Counted from the first letter of the stretch, positions 11,542 through 23,465 are shown. The stretch is 64,000 nt of DNA from Sepiola atlantica (GCA_963556195.1 OY744519.1:32952887-33016886), one strand, 5' to 3'. The notes: generated by a model from the sequence alone, not told the origin. Program-made: numbers and translations.

Positions 11542-12334
11542 AAGGAATAGATTGTGTTGATTTAAAAGTTCCACTGGATACCACTGTTCGGTGGGAAATT
11601 TTAATTACTACTTTCAGATTTTGAGGTGAAGAACTTTCCATAGACATTTTTGTAAGTAGTGCCATCCTTGTTTTGCCACAATATTCTGGTTATCGTAACT
11701 CATTGCTGTGAACCCTGTCCATTTTATAGGATCACCTATAGATTTTTAACTAAACCTTCTATTTTATCTATGGACATTGTATTATCTCATTTCATCTTCC
11801 ATTTCAGTGAATCTGTTTGCTTAGATTAATCGACTACGAGACAACACTAAAGATTTGGATACTGAAATTTTAGTTTAAACTTTGTTTTTAGATAATTTTA
11901 TGATGTGAAATGAATACTATAGCCAAAATGTTGTGTTGAAAACAATCAAAATGAGGACAGTTTAAATTTTTGGTTAGTAAACCACATATCACATTTGAAC
12001 AAACTTTTTATTTTAACTACAATATACAAGTCATGATCTTTTGACACAAGTACAAATTCTCTTTAAAAAATCCCACATTGAAATAAAAATCACTCATTGA
12101 AATATGCATTTGCCTTTGTTTATTCAAAATTACCTGTCTCTTCATTTATAGGAATTCATCAATAATTGTCAAATTTATCAATTAGCTCATTGTGGTTCTT
12201 ATTATTTGGTATGTAAAACACATAAAAACATCAAGCTAATCTCAGTGAAATTTTCCCTTTGTTTGCAACTTCTATATCGAGTAAAAGACCGCAGTTGCAT
12301 GATTGCCTGGCCTGTAGTAGGGATGGCCATGAGT

Positions 12335-12470
12335 CATACCCTTAATTAATGACAATAAAAGTGTAAAAATTTGGGAATTTCCTTGCTTTTGTACATTTAG
12401 TGTATATGAATTTTCATCTTAACCCTATTAAGGGCATATGATTTCAGTATACTGGCATTTATCATGGAAT
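12335..12470 (-). repeat. Right terminal inverted repeat of P-type element
   Basis: Inverted copy of 8538-8667, ending GGCATTTATCATGGAAT. Immediately followed by an AT-rich stretch and a (TA)n tract from 12491. Confidence 0.85.
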
Positions 12471-12489
12471 ATTTTATGTATAAATATAC

Positions 12490-12532
<43 letters not shown>

Positions 12533-12540
12533 AAGTCCGT

Positions 12541-13080
12541 CGGATTTTCTAACTTGGACTTAAATAACAATGGATCTGACAAATCGTTATTTGATTTAGA
12601 TTAACCAGCTATTTACGTAAATGTTAAGTATGTGTTCTTTACATCAAATTAAAAAAAGAATTCCAATCGACTTTACCGATGGCCTATCCCTGTCCGGCCC
12701 AATATTTCCTTTAGTAGGATAAAATTCAAGATATACACTGTAATGGCTGCGCTTGTTTACCAGTACGATAAAATTACAAATAGCTTCCAAAATCTGTTTC
12801 ACTTGTGAGTAAAGCGGAAACACATTTCACATGAACTAATATGCGATCAAACAGTAGGAAATTACCGCCTCTTCTTATTCCATGAGTATTATGCAATAGA
12901 AATGCAGAATGTGCCTAACGTAGATGTTTCAGGAAAAGTTTAATTAATGAAGACATTAATTTTAATCCTTTTATTCCCGTATTATATTGTAACCGGTAAA
13001 TTAACGGAACAATGTTGCTAAATCCAATTAACACTGTGAGCCACGAAACAATTGAACCATTTTTCCTTTTTTTTCTTTTT
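12541..13080. other. No gene seen
   Basis: Unique-looking AT-rich intron sequence between the P-type element and the 68-bp minisatellite, with no coding or repeat signal that I recognise. Confidence 0.4.
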
Positions 13081-13089
13081 AATAGAATT

Positions 13090-13761
13090 CGTGAGCTAGC
13101 AAATGGGTCATCCAATCTAATTGATAGTCTTCAGCATCTTGAAGATTCAATGGTATTCGTGAGCTAGCGAATGGGTCATCCAATCTAATTGATAGTCTTC
13201 AGCATCTTGAAGATTCAATAGTACTCGTGAGCTAGCGAATGGGTCATCTAATCTAATTGATAGTCTTCAGCATGTTGAAGATTCAATAGTACTCGTGAGC
13301 TAGCGAATGAGTCATCCAATCTAATTGATAGTCTTCGGCATCTTGAAGATTCAATAGTACTCGTGAGCTAGCGAATGGGTCATCCAATCTAATTGATAGT
13401 CTTCAGCATGTTGAAGATTCAATGGTACTCGTGAGTTAGCGAATGAGTCATCCAATCTAATTGATAGTCTTCAGCATCTTGAAGATTCAATAGTACTCGT
13501 GAGCTAGCGAATGGGTCATCCAATCTAATTGATAGTCTTCAGCATCTTGAAGATTCAATAGTACTCGTGAGCTAGCGAATGGGTCATCCAATCTAATTGA
13601 TAGTCTTCAGCATCTTGAAGATTCAATAGTACTCGTGAGCTAGCGAATGGGTCATCCAATCTAATTGATAGTCTTCAGCATCTTGAAGATTCAATAGTAC
13701 TCGTGAGCTAGCGAATGGGTCATCCAATCTAATTGATAGTCTTCAGCATGTTGAAGATTCA
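13090..13761. repeat. 68-bp minisatellite, about 10 units
   Basis: The unit runs CGTGAGCTAGCGAATGGGTC, then ATCCAATCTAATTGATAGTC, TTCAGCATCTTGAAGATTCA and ATAGTACT. Units are nearly identical, with a few diagnostic changes: CATC or CATG in the centre, GGGTC or GAGTC, and one CTTCGG. Each unit holds an inverted repeat, CTTCA...TGAAG. Confidence 0.95.
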
Positions 13762-14399
13762 GTCCTTAGTATAGTACTACGAATATAATATTGTGAACTT
13801 TGTTCAATCGGCAACAGCAAACAAACATTGTTTTGCAAAAATAGCAACTGTTGATTCGATAAGAATCTTAATACGGAAATGGTATCCCAACCAGTCGAAA
13901 ACGCGTGAAATATACTTTGCAATATTGGCGCAACGCCACTTAATTGATACTTAAGCTAAACACAACAAATATTTTACAGTCTGCTCGAAAATCTTCCTCT
14001 GCGCTAATCCCTTTCGCCTCACTGCCGGCAACAAGTTCAGTTATCCAGTTATTGTTGAAGTCTCCCCCTGCTTAACGGAAACTCCTCGTGCCAAGGCCCA
14101 TTTTCTTGTCAGGGTCAGCCTGAGACTGTTCATTACCAGCTACTATATATTTGTCTCTTTCTTCAAATTCGTGCCAATAAAATTTATTTTATTTTTGTCA
14201 TACTTCTGACATTGCGTTTCACTGTACAACATAAATTACTTCCACCCGGTCATGGCTGACGAAACGAGAACAATATACCCCCGTGAATTAAATAGAGGTT
14301 CAGTTTGAAATTCGGTACAGATTCCCAAGTTCGACAAGACGCACCTGGAACAAGTAAAGTAACCCAATATGTTAAAGTTTATATATATATATATATGTG

Positions 14400-14462
14400 T
14401 TTTTATAAAGTACACCTTGTATTAAACAATCCGCAAATCTTTATCTCTCTGCCTTCATTTAT

Positions 14463-14500
<38 letters not shown>

Positions 14501-14563
14501 ATAAATGAAGGCAGAGAGATAAAGATTTGCGGATTGTTCAATACAAGGTGTACTTTATAAAAA
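14400..14563. repeat. Near-perfect palindrome with (TA)n centre
   Basis: Left arm 14400-14465 and right arm 14499-14563 are reverse complements with one mismatch (ATTAAAC against GTTCAAT). The centre is about 33 bases of TA. No coding sequence in the arms. Confidence 0.95.
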
Positions 14564-15822
14564 AATATATATATATATGTGTGGGTGTGTGTGTATAATA
14601 TATATATATATGTGGGTGTGTGTGTATAATATATATATATATGTGGGTGTGTGTGTATAATATATGTGTGTGTGTATAATATATGTGTGTGTGCGTATAA
14701 TATATATATATATATATGTGTGTGTGTGTATAATGTGTGTGTATAATAAGTGTGTGGGTGTATAATATGTGTGTGTGTATAATATATATATATATACATG
14801 TGTGTGTATAATATATATGTGTGTGTATAATATATATGTGTGTGTGTATAATATATATATATACATGTGTGTGTGTGTATAATATATATATATACATGTG
14901 TGTGTGTATAATATATATATATACATGTGTGTGTGTGTATAATATATATATATACATGTGTGTGTATAATATATATATATATACATGTGTGTGTGTGTAT
15001 AATATATATATATACATGTGTGTGTGTGTATAATATATATATATACATGTGTGTGTGTGTATAATATATATATATACATGTGTGTGTATAATATATATAT
15101 ATATACATGTGTGTGTGTATAATATATATATATATACATGTGTGTGTGTGTATAATATATATATATACGTGTGTGTGTGTATAATATATATATATACGTG
15201 TGTGTGTGTATAATATATATATATACGTGTGTGTGTGTATAATATATATATATACATGTGTGTGTGTATAATATATATACATGTGTGTGTGTGTATAATA
15301 TATATATATACATGTGTGTGTGTGTATAATATATATATATACATGTGTGTGTGTGTATAATATATATATATACATGTGTGTGTGTGTATAATATATATAT
15401 ATACATGTATGTGTGTGTATAATATATATACATGTGTGTGTGTGTATAATATATATACATGTGTGTGTGTATAATATATATATATACATGTGTGTGTGTG
15501 TATAATATATATACGTGTGTGTGTGTATAATATATATATATATACATGTGTGTGTGTATAATATATATATATATACATGTGTGTGTGTATAATATATATA
15601 TATATACATGTGTGTGTATAATATATATATATATACATGTGTGTGTGTATAATATATATATATATACATGTGTGTGTGTATAATATATATATATATACAT
15701 GTGTGTGTGTATAATATATATATATATACATGTGTGTGTGTATAATATATATATATATATACGTGTGTGTGTATAATATATATATATATACGTGTGTGTG
15801 TGTGTATAATATATATATATAC
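14564..15822. repeat. TA/TG compound satellite
   Basis: About 1.26 kb of alternating TATATA, CATGTGTGTGTG and TATAATA blocks with a period near 28-34 bases. Open frames that cross it encode only Tyr/Ile/His/Thr repeats and are artefacts. Confidence 0.97.
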
Positions 15823-15869
15823 ATATAACTTCATAGAGAGAGAATTGTGTGAACGATTACCAAAAAGAG

Positions 15870-16085
15870 ATAGTTTCCACGAAAATCAATGCATCCTGAA
15901 CTCATTTGGTATTTGTTTCCCAACAAATTTTTAGCGAGGTTTTAGCGACGTGTACAAAATGGCGACCAAAGATAAACTTGACCTTATTTCGTAACCGGAA
16001 ACAGACGAGTTTACTGAAACATTAACATTATTTCATGGGTATTATTTGTGAGTAACAGTTTGAAAATAGGCCGACAACCCACAGT
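15870..16085. repeat. Dispersed repeat, copy 2
   Basis: Inverted match to 6170-6400 (AGCGACGTGTACAAAATGGC, GACCAAAGATAAACTTGACC). Confidence 0.65.
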
Positions 16086-16484
16086 GAGTTTCCTTTCAAA
16101 TATTAACATCGTTCTTAAATGTCTTTTTTTATGAATCCTGAGAAAAATTGTTGGCAATATATAAATACGTAATCAAGTAAGTTTTTTTTTAATTACACCG
16201 AAAATTAGGATGAGCGCATCTTTTTTTTAAAAGGTATCTTAAAGCGGAGAGGAACAATATATTATGATTTAGAATGTTCTGTCTGTTGAGGCTGTAAAAA
16301 TTCTCGACAAAATCGCAGCAAATTAGGCATAAAGTATCCTTGAGACGCCGATATGTCTTAGAGAGTTCAGAAGCGTATCTGTAATTTGGTTGGCCCCCAC
16401 CTTTTCTTCTCTGTACTCTCCCTCTATCTCCCTCTCTCACTTTCACTCTCTCTCACACACGCACACGCACACGCACACACACAC

Positions 16485-16800
16485 CAGACGCGGTGTTGCT
16501 AATCTTAGTCTTTTCTATAAACACTATTATGGCATGTGTTCTTCAGAATTGTCTATTTCTTGCTTTTTTTTTCCAGTTCGTTTGACTCGTTGACCTAGTG
16601 GGCTTCACAGATTCGCTGTTTTGATACCTCTATATAATACAACTTCCTATTCCAGTAGCTTCTTCCCAAGAACTGCGGGATTCTGGAACTCTCTTCCTGT
16701 TGACGGTTTTCCTCCTACCGATAGCCTTGTTTTTTTTAAGACTACGGTCAATAGACATCCCCTGTATTTGTGATAATTAGCTTTCGTTCTTTTTAGCTCC
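16485..16800 (+). mobile_element. LINE ORF2 3' end fragment
   Basis: Broken frames encode RRGVANLSLFYKHYYGMCSSEL and, later, a block matching the AAGLWNS(F/L)P motif (AGGAACTCTCTTCCTGTTGA region). The order is the same as in the copy at 48.1-48.5 kb. It follows a CT/CA microsatellite that replaces the upstream part. Confidence 0.65.
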
Positions 16801-16930
16801 TTAGATCAAGTGGCTTCATGCATTGTCTGGAGCGATTTTCATAAAAAAACTTATTGGACAGAAATTCACTATATTAACCAGGGGGCTTTCTGGATGCTCA
16901 TTGTGCCAGAGACGGACAAGCTGAATATAT

Positions 16931-17030
16931 TACAGGTGCAACACCAATTATCCGGCACCCTTGGATGCAGATCTTTGCCGGATTGAGCGTTTTGTCGGAC
17001 CATCCGATTTCACCTGAATAAAAAAAATTC
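16931..17030 (+). mobile_element. Possible pogo/Tigger-type terminus
   Basis: CAATTATCCGGCACCCTTGG followed by CCGGATTGAGCG and a second CCGGATTT-like echo (CGGACCATCCGATTT) resembles the ends of pogo/Tigger elements, which carry ATTATCCGGA motifs. A candidate opposite end is near 18070 (GGTCCGGATTATATTGC). No transposase between. Confidence 0.35.
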
Positions 17031-17185
17031 AGCAACACACCCCTCACACATTAATTATACACCTACCATGTCTATAAACCTCCAGAGATTGCTAGAATCT
17101 TATACTTTTCTTTGATAGAAATAGACCGGTGCTTCAAACCACGCATCTACTTGAATTTGCCTGTGAAGTTATAGCATGAGTTCCT

Positions 17186-17752
17186 ATTTACTTAGCTCCT
17201 CACGAGGGCATGGTTAGACACAAGGTTGGTTTTTAAGGTGAGAGAAATCCAACTCCACAAGGTAGAACACTATGGATTGGGACACAAATAATAATTGCCT
17301 CAGTTTAAAAGGATTTCTCTAGAACTAGAGGGGAAGAAGGTCGTCTCCTTTCTTACGCCAAGGATACCAGTCGAGAATCCGTCCTCAAAAATCAGTTCAA
17401 CATAGGCCACCGCCGTCACAATGACCCAGTCTATGTTCAGCTCTAGGAGGTCCACTTTCCCAGGCCTTGTCCTCTCGCTTTGGGAAGTAGTTAGTTTATA
17501 GCTAACTGCCTAAGGCGCTCTCACTGGGGAATGCCGGTAGGACTGCTCAGGCAAATTTAAGGGACCAGAATGCACCAGCTTTTGCGCTGACTTATCTCCA
17601 CCTTCCGGTTTGGGGCCATATCTTCCCGCAGGGGAGGGCAGTAAATACCTAGAAAATTTCTCCTTCACTGACCGAGGACAGAAAAGATTAAGTGTAGTGT
17701 CAGCACAGATACTAAACTTTGCTCCTAGTCATAAAGCCAAGCAGCACTAGAG
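17186..17752 (-). mobile_element. U2-headed SINE split by a second SINE
   Basis: Two outer parts, 17186-17330 and 17656-17752, read on the minus strand as a U2-headed SINE: tail CCTATTTACTTAGCTCC, GAATTGCCTCAGTTT-like block, and a head with AAGTTTAGTATCTGT. They are separated by a plus-strand SINE body at 17400-17655. The order matches the uninterrupted minus copy at 21250-21467. Confidence 0.6.
17400..17655 (+). mobile_element. SINE body nested in another SINE
   Basis: CAGTCTATGTTCAGCTCTAG, GAGGTCCACTTTCCCAGGCC, GGGGAATGCCGGTAGGACTG and a GGGCAGTAAATACC tail match the body of the U2-headed SINE at 37824-38160, in the opposite orientation to the host SINE. Confidence 0.65.
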
Positions 17753-18369
17753 ATATATTTAAACAATAAGATACAATCTTAAAATAAAGGGAGACTACCA
17801 CCAGCAGGTGCGGTGTAAACAAAAATTGATGCCATAAAGATCCCTTGGGATGCTACATATAATAAAATTAAGAATACTTATGATTCTTAAGTAAAGTCTG
17901 AACAACACCCCGCTTTGCTTTTTAGCTAATTTCGATTTTTTTAAAGTCCAACTTCTTTGGATGTTTAAACTCCACCTCTCTTAACTCCTGTTATATTCTT
18001 CAATTTAAAATGGTGATTTTTTACTATTAGGTGATTATTCAAAAATGTTTCATATTAGCAGTCGTCTGGTCCGGATTATATTGCTAATAACATGGTATAA
18101 TGAAAATTGGCTAGTCAGTTTGATTTGTCAGATAAGATGTTATTTGGAAATCCGACAAGATAACTTCTAATGTGTTATCCCAATCTTTTACGCTCATTCA
18201 TTTTCACACTATTTTCCTCTTTCGTTCTTTTGCTGACATCTCTTCGACACTCACTCTTTTTTTTATTTTTCTATATTTTTTATATTTTTTATCTCACGCC
18301 TATCTTAGCGTTACATACACGGTAAACCGCCCCCCCCCCACTAAAAGAATTACACCCATAAAATAGTTA

Positions 18370-19797
18370 ATAAAGTCCACTATCCTTTTTACAATCGAAC
18401 TAGATTTGATACAAATAAACCTCGGTATCTTCCTGGAATATCCAACAACGATGTTTGTTTATCGCCGTTCAATGAAATAGAGGGACACTTTGGTGATCGT
18501 CTCATAAGTAATAAGTGTGATCCTGAACTCAACAGACCTTACCGCCCCCACTCCTACCCCACACCAAAGATAATGTCTATGAAAACAATCCTCAGGCTAT
18601 TCCTAATGTGAAGAGAGCCATCATAGACTAAATCAGGGCAGTACCAAGAGAGGGGCGTATCAGTTCTTGACATTTTTGCATATCGTATCCTAGTGTGCAA
18701 ATTTTTTATTTTATTTATTTTATAGAAAATCGCTCCAGACACGGCACGAAGCCACTTGATGTAAAGAGCTAAAAAAAAACTACTTCAAGGTCGAAAACTA
18801 GCCAACAATAAGTGTTAGATGGATAAATTCCGACCCGGGGAAACAGCAATTGTTCCCCCTTTGTCAGAATATTGCTCATGAAATGTGAGGACTAAAGGAC
18901 AAAATAAGGAAAGTGAGTTTCAAGGCTGCCGAAAATAAACTCAATATCCACTTACTAAAACTGCGATAAAACAAAGACTGTTGGGCACTCATCACTGAAA
19001 CTTGGTGGGCAAGTCAGACATAGAGTAACGTTTATTTGTACCGAATATGGTTGGATTGCCGAAAAGATTGTGAATGTTATTAACGATTGCATGGGTAGCA
19101 CCCTATATTTAAATCTACATTCAATATTTTACGCCAATATCCACTATTAATTAAAAGTGGATATCTCTTGATATAAATACAAATTTGGGAGAGATGGATC
19201 TCTCGTCTTTCCAATACGAAACGAATCAATTGGAAAACTGCTGCCATCAACAGAAAAATGAACCCGGGCAGGAAATCAATGAAGTCTTCTTGGTCCAATT
19301 TCACTTTCTTCTGGTTTGAGCTTTCTCTGATATTTGCCAGATAAAAAAAAAACGCGTTCTGACAAGCATAAACTGTACTGCCTCCTCCTCGATGGAATTT
19401 GAAGGAAATTTCATTCTACAATCATCAAATATCAGAACCACTCTGATAAATAATAATAAAAATATAACCCCACCACCACCAGGATTTGGGATCCTTTGGA
19501 GAAGTATTACATGGGCAAGGGATCGTTTCTGCGTTCAATCTATGTAATCATTTACTTACAAAGAGTTATTTAACTGATCAATATTTTAATAAACTCACAA
19601 TCATAACTTGTCTCCTCGGACGTCGTCAGCGTCGTGCATGTGTGTTGCTACTGGCTGAGGACAATTTCATTACTGCAATAGAAAGCCATCTGACATGATT
19701 ATCATATTAATTATTCAGTTAATTAATTTAACACCGGATCTTTAAAACTATGAATGATTCATTCATGTCGGCGACCTTGATCGTCCAGTGAGTTACA

Positions 19798-19833
<36 letters not shown>

Positions 19834-19925
19834 ATGCTTAATTATGTAATGTTTTATTAAACCATCTTAAAAAGACGTCTTCTCTCCAGCGATTTGTTTG
19901 ATTTCTTTCTACTAAACAAGTGTGT
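18370..19925. other. No gene seen; (GA)n at 19804-19831
   Basis: No long frame with coding character. A 28-base GA tract begins at 19804. The short frames at 19080-19304 and 19486-19698 lack recognisable domains and splice context. Confidence 0.4.
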
Positions 19926-19929
19926 GGGC

Positions 19930-20056
19930 GTGAATGAAAATAAACAAATATAATGTTACATATTTTATAAGTTTAATAATTTAAGATAGTAAAACAATCT
20001 AAAATTATTAAACTTGTAAAGTATGTAACATTATATTTGTTTATTTTCGCTCTCAC
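19930..20056. mobile_element. MITE-like hairpin, about 58-bp arms
   Basis: GAAAATAAACAAATATAATG and the following bases up to TTTAATAATTT are repeated in reverse complement at the right, with a loop around TAGTAAAACAA. Few mismatches. A transcript would fold into one long hairpin. Confidence 0.8.
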
Positions 20057-20059
20057 TTG

Positions 20060-21240
20060 ACTATAATAATATTGAGCATATCTTTATCGTATTAAAAATT
20101 ACGTTTACAACACATTTATAAAATTATTTTATAATATTTGAAATACAATTATATATAATTATATTTCATTGAATATACATGATGTGTCTACTTGGATATC
20201 TTTTTCAAAACATAAGGTAAATAAATTGTTTTGCTTTTTGTTGTAAATCTTATTATTAGTCGAAAGCTCGAGAAATTAACTAACTAAATAATGATCGTCT
20301 GGAAAATATGGTTGTAATATCAAAAGTTGAATACAAAATAACTACAATGAATGTTAAAAAGAAGTTGAAAGAGATAGGCATATGGGCAGATGTTTTCATG
20401 GCGTTGAATGGTGTTCTTAGAACATCCTCTTAGTCCACAAAAAGATTTTTTGCAAGACTCAATGATAGACAAATTTTCTTGGAGCTTGATTTGATCGGTG
20501 TATATTAACGAATTCATGTTGATGGCGAATGTGTGAAACTTCTACCCATTAAGTGGCTTTATAAATGTAATAGGTTGCTTTCTGGGATTACGGTTGCTCC
20601 AGAAATTGGCAATCGCCACTCTTTCAATCGTAATCTGACGTCATTTCCGCCTAACATTTATCGGTTCTTATTCTGACGAACTTTCCAGACAGGCCCGTAA
20701 CCTCTTCGTGACCCTTGTCTAGAAGACATTCTGTTTACGACATCACGCTAGATCCACCTAAACAAATATATTTTAATTAATATAGATGTTAGTAACGCCC
20801 TCGCCAGTATTCAACAGAATGCCAACCGGGGTTTGTTCGCCATCGGAGAAAAAGGCTTCTTGCTTCAGGGAGTAATGTCCACTTCAGGTGGACACACCTT
20901 ACTGAGTTGTGTTTTTAATGTCCTTCTTTCATTTACTCACTGTCACTGGGGTCTCTTTATCTTTTTATTAGTGGTATTTGAGATTTGAGATAAAAATAAT
21001 TTGATACACAGATAAGATAAGCTGTCGATTTGAGAGTAAGAGAGAGACTTGGGTTAGACACGGGTCAGTTAAGTCCTGGCTTCTGAGATGGATAGACCAG
21101 CTGTTAATGGGGTGGAGATGATCACTTAGATTTCTGTGGAGACTAGTCCACAGGTTTGTGAACGGCAAAACGAATGAGGAAGATTGTTTTTTCACTAGTA
21201 TCTTTCAAGCTGTAGAATACGAATTCTATAGATTGTATTA
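20060..21240. other. No gene seen
   Basis: AT-rich sequence. The minus-strand frames at 20320-20517 and 20968-21195 show no domain. GTCCACAGGTTTGTGAA and GAAGATTGTTTTTTCA are unique-looking. Confidence 0.35.
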
Positions 21241-21249
21241 AAGTTGTCC

Positions 21250-21467
21250 CTATTTACTTGCCTCCCCACGAAGGCAGAGTTCGACACAAGGTCGGTTATT
21301 AATGTGAGAAAAATTCAGCTCTCCCCAAAAAAGGGGGACTCTGGGTTAGGACAAAAATTAAAATTGCCTCAGTCTAGAATTGGTTTTCCTTCGCTGACCG
21401 AGGACAGAAACGATGAAGTGTAGTATCGGAACAGATATTACACTTTACTCTCAGCCAAAAGGCAGTG
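21250..21467 (-). mobile_element. SINE with U2 snRNA-like head
   Basis: On the minus strand it starts CTGCCTTTTGGCTGAGAG, then TAAAGTGTAATATCTGTTCC, close to U2 5' sequence. The body includes GACTGAGGCAATTTTAA and a C-run/G-run hairpin (CCCCCTTTTTTGGGG). It ends GGAGGCAAGTAAATAG. Confidence 0.75.
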
Positions 21468-21527
21468 GAAGAAATGTTACTCAAATAATGAACGTTATTG
21501 ATTGCTCATGATACGTCTTTGTCCTTA

Positions 21528-21712
21528 TTTACTTGCCTCCCTACAAGGGGAGAGTTATACAGATCGTCGGCTATTAATTTTGGGAACCCCCACTTCCCCA
21601 AAAATAGGGGCACTCTAGATTGGGACAAAATTTTAAATTGCCTCAGTCTAGTAGGATTCTTCTTCACCGACCGAGAACTGGAAACACTTTGCTCCTAGTC
21701 AAAAGACGTGGA
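21528..21712 (-). mobile_element. SINE, U2-headed family, degraded head
   Basis: Same body as 21250-21467, in tandem and in the same orientation: TATTTACTTGCCTCCC tail, CCCCAAAAATAGGGG hairpin, TTGCCTCAGTCTAG. The head is reduced to GACTAGGAGCAAAGTG on the minus strand. Confidence 0.65.
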
Positions 21713-22029
21713 CGGATGCATCACCGTGGTCGAACATTTATCGATTCTGGACTGCGCGCGCACACGGCGAGTGATCGCGGACCTCATTTGGTGCCGTGAT
21801 CGCGGTCGTCTGGAAACATAAGACGCCCTGATGGCACGCCCTTCCACAAAAAAAATATACAAGAGTATTGCTTAAAACTACCATATAAAGTTTGAGTTAG
21901 TGACGATGTGAAATCTTATAGAAATTTAAGATCATATGTGGAATAATTAAGCTTATTTACAAATAAATAGCTGTAACCGCGACCTTTTCTATAAATCGAA
22001 TAAGGGCGACAGAGGTGCTACCGTACTCT

Positions 22030-22147
22030 TTCCCATCTATCTACCTCCCTCTCTATCTACCTCCCTCTCTATATATATACCTCTCTATATATATACCTCT
22101 ATATATATATACCTCTCTATATATATACCTCTATATATATATACCTC
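22030..22147. repeat. CTCTATATATATACCT minisatellite
   Basis: Short units of CTCT or CCTCT plus TATATATATA, grading from CTATCTACCTCC at the left. About 118 bases. Confidence 0.85.
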
Positions 22148-22409
22148 TCTCTTTGAATTTTTTAGTTAAGATTAAAAACTGAATAATGTTTCAGATAGAA
22201 AAGAAAGACGTTTATAGTTGAATAGGTAAGTTACTGGACACAGAATGAAAAGAAGAGATGTTTCAAAGTGAGTGAAACAGGTCTCTTTATTTAACTAATG
22301 AGTCACCAGAGGAGAAGGATTGGATGGTAAATGAGCGGCCACACTTCAAAAATTAAATAAATTGCGATAAAAGAAACGTGTCTATCTTTTTTTAAATAAT
22401 AAATCCCCA

Positions 22410-22760
22410 TTTATCAAGTCCAAAAGCCACTCTAGAATATAGGTAACCGATATGGATGGGTTCGCAGTTAACTGATGAAGAACATCATTAAAATGATGAA
22501 GAGGATCAACAAAGTTTGATTACTTATAAAGACGGTTTATAACAGGAATCTGTTGCCATTGGATTTGAAGATAGCAGTTCCGATGTAATGTGTTCCACTG
22601 ATGGGAGGTTCTTGGAAAGAAACCCTGTTCATGAAAATTCCGTGATTGGGCCATGTCCATAAAAATGAGGAACGAAAGCACTTAAGCCAGTAACACCAGC
22701 AGATAGAGCAAGATACAGTCCGTCCTTGGCATTTTACCGCGACACAAAAGACACTAAAAG
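22410..22760 (-). mobile_element. LINE 3' end fragment
   Basis: On the minus strand a frame reads GIFMNRVSFQEPPISGTHYIG, the counterpart of the FxERAxxLWNxLP-type tail seen at 62.6-62.8 kb (which ends CGTHYHGTAS in another frame). It is followed by the shared AGAGTGGCTTTTGGAC 3' block. Confidence 0.65.
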
Positions 22761-23228
22761 ACAAAAGAAAGGCTTATCCAGTCTAAAGTTGTAAGAGGTT
22801 TCTAAGCAGAGAGGTGGCAAGACAGACAGAAAGGGACGTCATGATATATTGAGACGAGGATGGAGTAACAAATTAGGAGAACGCACATGGTTTTCACTTT
22901 ATGCTTTCATGAGCTGCATGTTTATAGCTTGAACAGACTGTCCGTGATAAGAAACATGAAGCCTCGTTTCTATTTATGGCGTGACGTTAGTGAGGAGTTC
23001 TAATAAAGCTAGATAACTGTCTATTACCAGGGAGATAACATAATTGCCTAGTACAGGGGAGACATGGACGTGATCGTACGCTCGTTTAAAGAAATGGCGG
23101 AGAAAGAGTGACTTTTAATATATGCATTTGTTTTTTTACACCAGTATTTATTTTTAGAAATGTTTTTTTCTTTAAATGACCGTGAAATTTCCACGTGTTT
23201 ACATTCTTCTCTCTATTTTATTTTTCAG

Positions 23229-23388
23229 CGCATTAAATAAATTAGGCAAGTCAAAACACGAAGCGAACCCTGTAAACGGATCGTTCGTAGTGAGTTTAAC
23301 GGAGGAAAACCTTCTTACTCATATTGCCCTGTGTGATGGAAAGGCCGCTTCCTACATGGGATTACTCTACGAAGGAGAATGTCTGGCA
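23229..23388 (+). CDS. Host gene, exon B
   Basis: Acceptor TTTTATTTTTCAG; donor GTAAGT directly after a GCA codon. Phase 2 in, phase 0 out. It adds 53 residues beginning in the shared Cys, running C-A-L-N-K-L-G-K-S-K-H, then a stretch with FVVSLTEENLLTHIALCDG and ending YEGECLA. The alternating hydrophobic and charged pattern suggests a small alpha/beta region. The donor must be placed at GCA|GTAAGT; this forces a phase-0 acceptor for exon C and rules out the TAGCAG sites a few bases downstream, which would run into a stop. No membrane segment. Intron 1 upstream is about 15.4 kb and holds a P-type transposon, so exon continuity rests on phase and open frame, not on proximity. Confidence 0.85.
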
Positions 23389-23465
23389 GTAAGTTCCATT
23401 GATTCTTTCCTTCTGCATTTATTAATATTGGCGATTTCGTATCTGTCTGAAACCGAGACTATACT

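Larger units (their letters stand above)
8538..12470 (+). mobile_element. P-type DNA transposon with THAP domain, defective
   Basis: A 3.9-kb unit bounded by inverted repeats of about 130 bp (ATTCCATGATAAATGCC at the left, GGCATTTATCATGGAAT at the right). Inside are a THAP-like zinc finger and a P-element-type transposase, both broken. The left subterminal region also has a short inverted match to the right (CATGGCC...ACAGGCC). P-element transposases excise and insert DNA by cut-and-paste using a THAP domain to bind ends and an RNase H-like core. It cannot encode a working transposase. An internally deleted relative is at 61175-61450. Confidence 0.85.

Noticed and set aside
13090..13761. CRISPR-like array
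   Set aside because: The whole 68-bp unit is repeated with no unique spacers, and the context is an animal intron.
14464..15834. Long minus-strand open frames of Tyr, Ile, His and Thr repeats
   Set aside because: All three minus frames are open because TA/TG repeats lack stops. There is no coding signature, so these are artefacts of the satellite.
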